Below, piece by piece: positions 6,193 through 10,082 of a DNA stretch of 10,082 nt; position 1 is the stretch's first letter; every line of letters starts with the position of its first letter. Origin of the DNA: an uncultured Lactobacillus sp. (lineage in GTDB: Bacteria; Bacillota; Bacilli; Lactobacillales; Lactobacillaceae). Location: contig CALYQE010000068.1 in the NCBI GenBank assembly GCA_945281075.1, forward strand, positions 1 to 10,082, written 5' to 3'. The notes below the pieces were generated by a model, which had not been told where the DNA came from, ran no database searches, and was given only the letters and a program-made list of their open reading frames with translations. Made by a program: the position numbers and the translations under genes.

Positions 6193-7233
6193 ATGAAAGG
6201 TATTTTAGAAAAAGGACCAAAAGAAATAGAAATTACTGATTTTGATGATCCTAAAATCAAAGATGACGAAGTTTTAATGAAAATTCATAACGTTGGCTTA
6301 TGTCAAAATGATGTTCGGGATTATACAGGTGATACTGCATGGACATATCCAAGAGTTGGTGGTCATGAGTTTAGTGGTGAAATTGTAGCTGTTGGTAAAA
6401 ATGTTAATTCTGAACATTTTAAGGTAGGTGATCATGTAGTAAAGTATATTTTGCCAAATTGTGGAGAATGTTATTACTGTAAGATCGGCAGACCAAATTT
6501 ATGTACCGAAATCTATTCTTCTCCAACTTTTAGAAATGATCATGGTATTTCTGGATTTTGGGGCATGGCAAATTTGATGGCTGTTAAATCAACTGATTTA
6601 TTCAAATATCCTAAAGAAACTTCCTTTGTAGACATGGCCTTCACCGAACCAGTTGGATGTGTTATCAACAGTATCGAGAGAGCTGATATTAAATTTGGTC
6701 AAGATGTTGTCATAATTGGTGGAGGTGTCATGGGATTAATTCATGTATTGCTTCTGAAACTTCAAGGCTGCAGAATAATTGTAAGTGAACCAAATGCAGA
6801 AAGACGTCAACTTGCAGAAAAATTAGGAGCTGAATTTACCTTAGACCCTACTGAAGGGAACCCTGTTCAAAAGATTAAGGACTTAACTGATGGAAAGGGA
6901 GCAGATGTGGTGTTTGATACTACTGCTGTTCCAGCAATTGCAAAACAAGCTATTGATTTTACCGCAAATGGTGGACAAACATTTATGTTTAGTTCGATGC
7001 ACCCAGATGATCCAGTTCCTGTAGATTTAGGAGCTGTTCACTCTCACGAAAAATTTATTAAAGGTACAGTTAGTCCAACAAGAACTACGTATTATGAAGC
7101 AACCCAAATAATTGGTAAAAAATTAATTAATGTTCGTCCTCTATTAGCAAAAGTTTTTGCCTATAAAGATTACGTCGACGCCGTTAAATATGCAATGAGG
7201 CCTGATACTTTAAAGACCATGATTGAGTTCTAG
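6193..7233 (+). CDS. Zinc-dependent MDR polyol (phosphate) dehydrogenase
   Basis: This 346-residue medium-chain dehydrogenase/reductase resembles the sorbitol, galactitol-1-phosphate and sorbose-1-phosphate reductase group. Catalytic zinc ligands are probably Cys37 (GLCQND), His58-Glu59 (GGHEFSGE) and Glu152 (TEPVGC). Four cysteines at 90, 93, 96 and 104 form the structural zinc site. GGGVMG (176-181) is the Rossmann loop, and acidic Glu199 (VSEP) at the end of the next strand favours NAD(H) over NADP(H). Likely role: oxidise the polyol phosphate delivered by the PTS to a ketose phosphate, or the reverse, in the cytosol. The region around 120-127 (SGFWGMAN) replaces the more usual GGFAEY. AAAGAGG (6179-6185) lies 7 bases before the ATG, and only 22 bases separate it from EIID. 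Whether the substrate is a phosphate ester or a free polyol cannot be settled from sequence. Confidence 0.9.
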   Translation: MKGILEKGPKEIEITDFDDPKIKDDEVLMKIHNVGLCQNDVRDYTGDTAWTYPRVGGHEFSGEIVAVGKNVNSEHFKVGDHVVKYILPNCGECYYCKIGRPNLCTEIYSSPTFRNDHGISGFWGMANLMAVKSTDLFKYPKETSFVDMAFTEPVGCVINSIERADIKFGQDVVIIGGGVMGLIHVLLLKLQGCRIIVSEPNAERRQLAEKLGAEFTLDPTEGNPVQKIKDLTDGKGADVVFDTTAVPAIAKQAIDFTANGGQTFMFSSMHPDDPVPVDLGAVHSHEKFIKGTVSPTRTTYYEATQIIGKKLINVRPLLAKVFAYKDYVDAVKYAMRPDTLKTMIEF

Positions 7234-7256
7234 TATAGAGATTTTAGGTGATCTAA

Positions 7257-8714
7257 ATGACCAAGTTATATATTGGTATTGATATTGGTACCTCTTCAGT
7301 TAAACTCGGACTTTATGATAGTAGTTTAAATTTAAAAGATCTTTTTCAAAAAAAATATTCTTACTGTGATTTAAAAGATGGAAAAAAGGAAATTGATCCT
7401 AGTATTTGGTTTCAACTTGTTAAAGAAGGAATAAAAAAATTATTCAAAGAAAAGAATCCTTTAGATACAATTGTAGCTATTGGTACCACTGGTCAAATGC
7501 ATACCGCAGTATTTCTAGATAAAGATGGGAAATCTGTTAGGCCAGCAATTCTTTGGAATGATACAAGAACAAAAGAAACGATTCCCGCATTAAAAAACAC
7601 ATTGCTTCGAATTAAGCAATGTGAAAATGCTAAAATAGTTTCTACTGGAAGTCCTTTATCTAATTTAATTTGGGTAGAAAAAAATGAGCCTTCTAACTTT
7701 AAAAAAATAAAACATTTCTTGATGCCGGTCGATTACATTGTATATCGATTAACTGGAAAGTATTCAACTGATTACTGTGACGCTTCAACTTCGTCAATGT
7801 TTGACTTTGATAAAAATCAATGGTCAAGAGAAATCGTAGATACATTTTCAATTGATTTCAATATATTACCAGATATTCATTCTTCTAATTACGTTGTGGG
7901 AGATATTAAAGATGAGGTAGTTAAGCAACTAGGTTTGCCTAAGGGAATTAAAGTAATAGAAGGTACAGGAGATAATGCAGCAACTGCATTAGCAAATTCT
8001 GATAGCCATACAGAAACTCCTTTAATCTCTTTAGGTACTTCTGGTGTGGTAGTTATTCCGGACCAAAATAATAATTTTAAAAAAGTAGGTAAAAATATCG
8101 TTTTTAGTCCTCAAGAGAACCATTTTCAACTTTTAACTCAAGGAACGGTTCAAGCTGGAGCATCTCTTAATAATTGGTGGCTTACAAACATACTGCATAC
8201 CGATAAAATTGATCAGGAACAAAATGCAATATCAGAAAAATTGTTGGGAAACAATGATGTTTTATTCTTTCCGCATGTTAATGGTGAAAAGACTTTGTTT
8301 TCTAATCCCAACTTGAGAGGAAGCTTTGTAAATTTAAGTTTAGAAACTCAAAGAGAAAATATGTATTTGGCCATTTTAGAAGGAGTAGCATTCGGGTTAA
8401 AAGAGCTTTTTGATGAAATTACTGATAGAAACTCATACAGATACATCAGAATTGTAGGTGGCGGAGCTAATAGTAAACTATGGTTAAAGATAATTGCAAA
8501 TATTTTTGGAATAGAAATTAGAAAAAGTAATTGTTCTAGAGAAGCAATAGATGGTGCAGTTTTGCTAGCTATTTCCGGCGTTAACGAAAAATGTCTATCT
8601 AAAGATAAAAACGATGCAATAGTAAACCCTAGCAAAAACTTAACTTCTAAATATGCACAACGATATGAACATTATTTAAAGATGATTTCTGTAATGACAA
8701 AAGAACAATTTTAG
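7257..8714 (+). CDS. FGGY-family carbohydrate kinase, xylulokinase-like
   Basis: This 485-residue ATP-dependent sugar kinase has two actin-like domains. The phosphate-binding loop DIGTSSVK (9-16), GQMHTAVFLD (80-89) with the PAILWNDTR block (97-105), and the catalytic Asp239 in GTGDN all match XylB-type kinases. GTSG (260-263) and GGGAN (401-405) are the second phosphate and adenosine motifs. Length is normal for the family. FGGY kinases act on free ketoses or polyols, such as xylulose, ribulose or gluconate, so its place in a PTS operon is notable. It may phosphorylate a ketose made by the dehydrogenase and supply the aldolase, or the name xylulokinase may hide a different substrate. The Shine-Dalgarno is moderate (AGGTGATC, about 7245-7252), close to the ATG, and the gene follows the dehydrogenase by 23 bases. 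Confidence 0.9.
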   Translation: MTKLYIGIDIGTSSVKLGLYDSSLNLKDLFQKKYSYCDLKDGKKEIDPSIWFQLVKEGIKKLFKEKNPLDTIVAIGTTGQMHTAVFLDKDGKSVRPAILWNDTRTKETIPALKNTLLRIKQCENAKIVSTGSPLSNLIWVEKNEPSNFKKIKHFLMPVDYIVYRLTGKYSTDYCDASTSSMFDFDKNQWSREIVDTFSIDFNILPDIHSSNYVVGDIKDEVVKQLGLPKGIKVIEGTGDNAATALANSDSHTETPLISLGTSGVVVIPDQNNNFKKVGKNIVFSPQENHFQLLTQGTVQAGASLNNWWLTNILHTDKIDQEQNAISEKLLGNNDVLFFPHVNGEKTLFSNPNLRGSFVNLSLETQRENMYLAILEGVAFGLKELFDEITDRNSYRYIRIVGGGANSKLWLKIIANIFGIEIRKSNCSREAIDGAVLLAISGVNEKCLSKDKNDAIVNPSKNLTSKYAQRYEHYLKMISVMTKEQF

Positions 8715-8731
8715 ATTGGATCTGTTTAGCA

Positions 8732-9292
8732 ATGAAAAAATGTCTAGTATGTGGAAGAAAATTAAGGATTATCAAATTTAAGACTTTAGATGGCTTTTTA
8801 TGTAAAAATTGTTACCGGGTGATTAGTTTTAACTATACTCGAACAGTTACCCAAGTATCTCAGCAAGAAATTAGCAACATTTTTGAAGAAAATCAAAAAA
8901 TAACCAATCTAAAAATGAATTTTGAAATTTCTAAAAAAATAGGTAGTTACATATTTTTTGATGATAAAAATAAATACTTCTGTTTAACAAATAATCCGAA
9001 ATTTACTAACCTTGCTTCTAAACCAGAATATTATCCTTATGATGCTATTAAAGACGTTAAGCTTCAAAATAAAGAGTTAATTATTAAAGGGCAAGATTTG
9101 CATACTTTGGCAGTGGAAATCTTCTTAAAAGATAACGATCAAAATATAATTAAAAGAAATATTGTTTTTCTTTCCTACCCAATAAATGGAAATGCAAATA
9201 TTTACCATACTTTACTAAAATTTGCTAAACAAATAGTCTTACAACTTCAGAAAGTAGCCAACACAGATTTAGCAACTAATATTAAGGAATAG
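8732..9292 (+). CDS. DUF4428-like zinc-ribbon protein with a C-terminal PH-like region, function unknown
   Basis: This is a 186-residue cytosolic protein with no signal peptide or membrane segment. The N-terminus is a compact zinc ribbon, CLVC (4-7) and CKNC (24-27), around a short beta-hairpin with DGFLC, as in DUF4428 domains. Residues about 65-170 contain alternating short strands, including KIGSYIFFDDKNKYFCL (69-85) and YPYDAIKDVKLQNKE (101-115). A C-terminal helix follows, in a pattern like bacterial PH-like domains that accompany DUF4428 in Firmicutes. No catalytic motif is visible. It lies 17 bases after the kinase with no terminator between, so it is probably the last gene of the operon, although its ribosome binding site is poor (TTGGAT, about 11 bases upstream). 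A link to sugar use is inferred from position only. Confidence 0.72.
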   Translation: MKKCLVCGRKLRIIKFKTLDGFLCKNCYRVISFNYTRTVTQVSQQEISNIFEENQKITNLKMNFEISKKIGSYIFFDDKNKYFCLTNNPKFTNLASKPEYYPYDAIKDVKLQNKELIIKGQDLHTLAVEIFLKDNDQNIIKRNIVFLSYPINGNANIYHTLLKFAKQIVLQLQKVANTDLATNIKE

Positions 9293-9645
9293 ATCAAGTT
9301 TATATTATGAATGTAAAGCGTATTCTCTATTACTAACCGTGAATCAAAATAACGATAGTACTACTTTGCCAGATTCACTTATTCGGTTTTGCAAAAAATG
9401 ACTACAATATATTTAATATGACATGAAACAGTCTTCTTAATAATTACCATAAATTTCGTTGGTTGAATAATATTCTTTGAAATTACAAAACATAATAGAT
9501 GTCAAAAAATAGACAATATATAAAAGCTCTAGGAAAACTGCCCATATTTACAGAAACCTTAGAATTTGAAATAATAAACCTATGTAAACTGCGAAAGTTA
9601 AATAAATAGCATAAACTTGAGTATGGAACTAGCTTTAATAAATAT
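9293..9645. other. Intergenic stretch, no gene seen
   Basis: Very AT-rich, with stops in all frames and no RNA gene recognised. Apart from the hairpin at 9335-9388 I see nothing functional in it. Confidence 0.6.
9335..9390 (+). terminator. Interrupted hairpin after the last gene, weak candidate operon terminator
   Basis: GTGAATC (9339-9345) pairs perfectly with GATTCAC (9372-9378). Inside it CAAA (9345-9348) can face TTTG (9365-9368) after a 3-base bulge. Outside it AACCG (9335-9339) faces CGGTT (9384-9388) after the internal loop TTATT (9379-9383), sharing base 9339. It lies 42 bases after the final stop codon and ends in TTTT. The U-tract after the main stem is poor, so it may be a weak terminator or a mRNA 3' stabilising structure. 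Confidence 0.35.
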
Positions 9646-9694
9646 AAAACTGATAAATCAATCCTACTGTCAAAAAATTGATTTATCAGTTTTT
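9646..9694 (+). terminator. Perfect 17-bp hairpin, likely bidirectional terminator
   Basis: Bases 9646-9662 pair without mismatch with 9677-9693, around a 14-base loop (9663-9676). The right arm ends in five T residues (9690-9694) and the left arm begins with four A residues, so it can serve either strand. It is AT-rich, about 350 bases beyond the last gene. It could end read-through from the operon or a minus-strand gene to the right of the window. Confidence 0.7.
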
Positions 9695-10082
9695 GCTTAC
9701 TTATATTGCTATAATTAAAATTATAAATTTTACCTTATAATCTCTCTTTTACTAAAAAATATAGGGAATTGATTAGTATATTTATTAGCCGATTGAAGTC
9801 TTGAAGTTTATAAATTTTCAAATCTAACTTGAATAATTAATTCAACAACTGCTATGCTACAAAACTGTTTTGCTGCTTGCTTTTTATGACCTAATCTTAA
9901 TTGATATGAGCCCGAGATTGTCCTAACTTAGGTGATTCACACCATATTTTACTTTCAGTGCTTTTAGTTTATATTGCTGTCAAGCCACTAGTTAAAGCTA
10001 ATTATTCGCATAACTATTATGACTTTGAAGCACTACTTTATCTCGGTTAACTTATTATTTTCTAGTACCCAATGCCGAAAGC
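9695..10082. other. Intergenic stretch, possible decayed coding sequence
   Basis: No complete gene is supported. A 46-codon stretch on the + strand (9910-10050) is open but has no start codon with a ribosome binding site. The minus strand holds short stop-interrupted, protein-like pieces near 9830-9930. I recognise no family in either. An eroded gene or the leader of a gene beyond the right edge are both possible. Confidence 0.4.

Noticed and set aside
858..8714. Assignment as an L-sorbose (sor) or ribitol operon
   Set aside because: Some parts match (mannose-family PTS, aldolase, dehydrogenase), but a SorC-type regulator and glucitol-6-P dehydrogenase are absent, as are the epimerase, isomerase and phosphoketolase of the ribitol route; the FGGY kinase is unexplained by either.
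9312..9327. Possible second cre (GTAAAGCGTATTCT) after the last gene
   Set aside because: Three mismatches to the consensus and no promoter nearby; likely chance.
1..10082. CRISPR arrays, insertion sequences, tRNA or rRNA genes
   Set aside because: No regularly spaced repeats, transposase motifs, terminal inverted repeats with an enclosed gene, or tRNA/rRNA-like segments were recognised on either strand.

Overview
The window is an AT-rich (by eye roughly one-third G+C) Gram-positive chromosome segment. Strong AGGAGG-type ribosome binding sites, a near-consensus catabolite-responsive element (cre), a PRD-type PTS regulator and a four-gene mannose-family PTS all point to a low-GC Firmicute. 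A gut or vaginal Lactobacillus is the best guess; species cannot be read from this sequence alone.

Layout. Bases 1-857 carry no gene I can support. They hold two intrinsic terminators (89-123 and 567-609) and then a regulatory region. That region contains an 18-bp perfect palindrome (717-734), a 20-bp inverted repeat with the 8-4-8 geometry of MtlR-type operators (754-773), a 13/14 cre (790-803) and a probable -10 box (806-811). From 858 to 9292 nine genes lie head to tail on the + strand with gaps of 22 bases or less or a short overlap, so they look like one operon: class II aldolase, MtlR/LicR-type PRD activator, EIIA, EIIB, EIIC and EIID of a mannose-family PTS, zinc-dependent MDR polyol dehydrogenase, XylB-like FGGY kinase, and a small DUF4428-like zinc-ribbon protein. 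From 9293 to 10082 no gene is supported; there are two hairpins, one of them a perfect 17-bp terminator-like stem (9646-9694).

How the genes may work together. The PTS imports and phosphorylates a sugar or polyol. The dehydrogenase interconverts a polyol (phosphate) and a ketose (phosphate). The FGGY kinase adds a phosphate, and the aldolase splits the product to DHAP plus an aldehyde. The regulator would sense PTS phosphorylation state and switch the operon on, with CcpA repressing through the cre. The combination is odd: PTS import already yields a phosphate, yet the kinase is of the free-ketose (xylulokinase) type and there is no PfkB-type tagatose-6-P kinase, epimerase, isomerase or phosphoketolase. 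The substrate therefore cannot be named from the sequence.

Start sites were revised for three PTS genes. EIIA is better started at GTG 3637, EIIB at ATG 4055 and EIID at TTG 5319, each 8-9 bases after a strong Shine-Dalgarno. The regulator appears to lack several of the phosphorylatable residues usual in its family: one His in each PRD is Tyr, and the EIIB-like Cys is absent.
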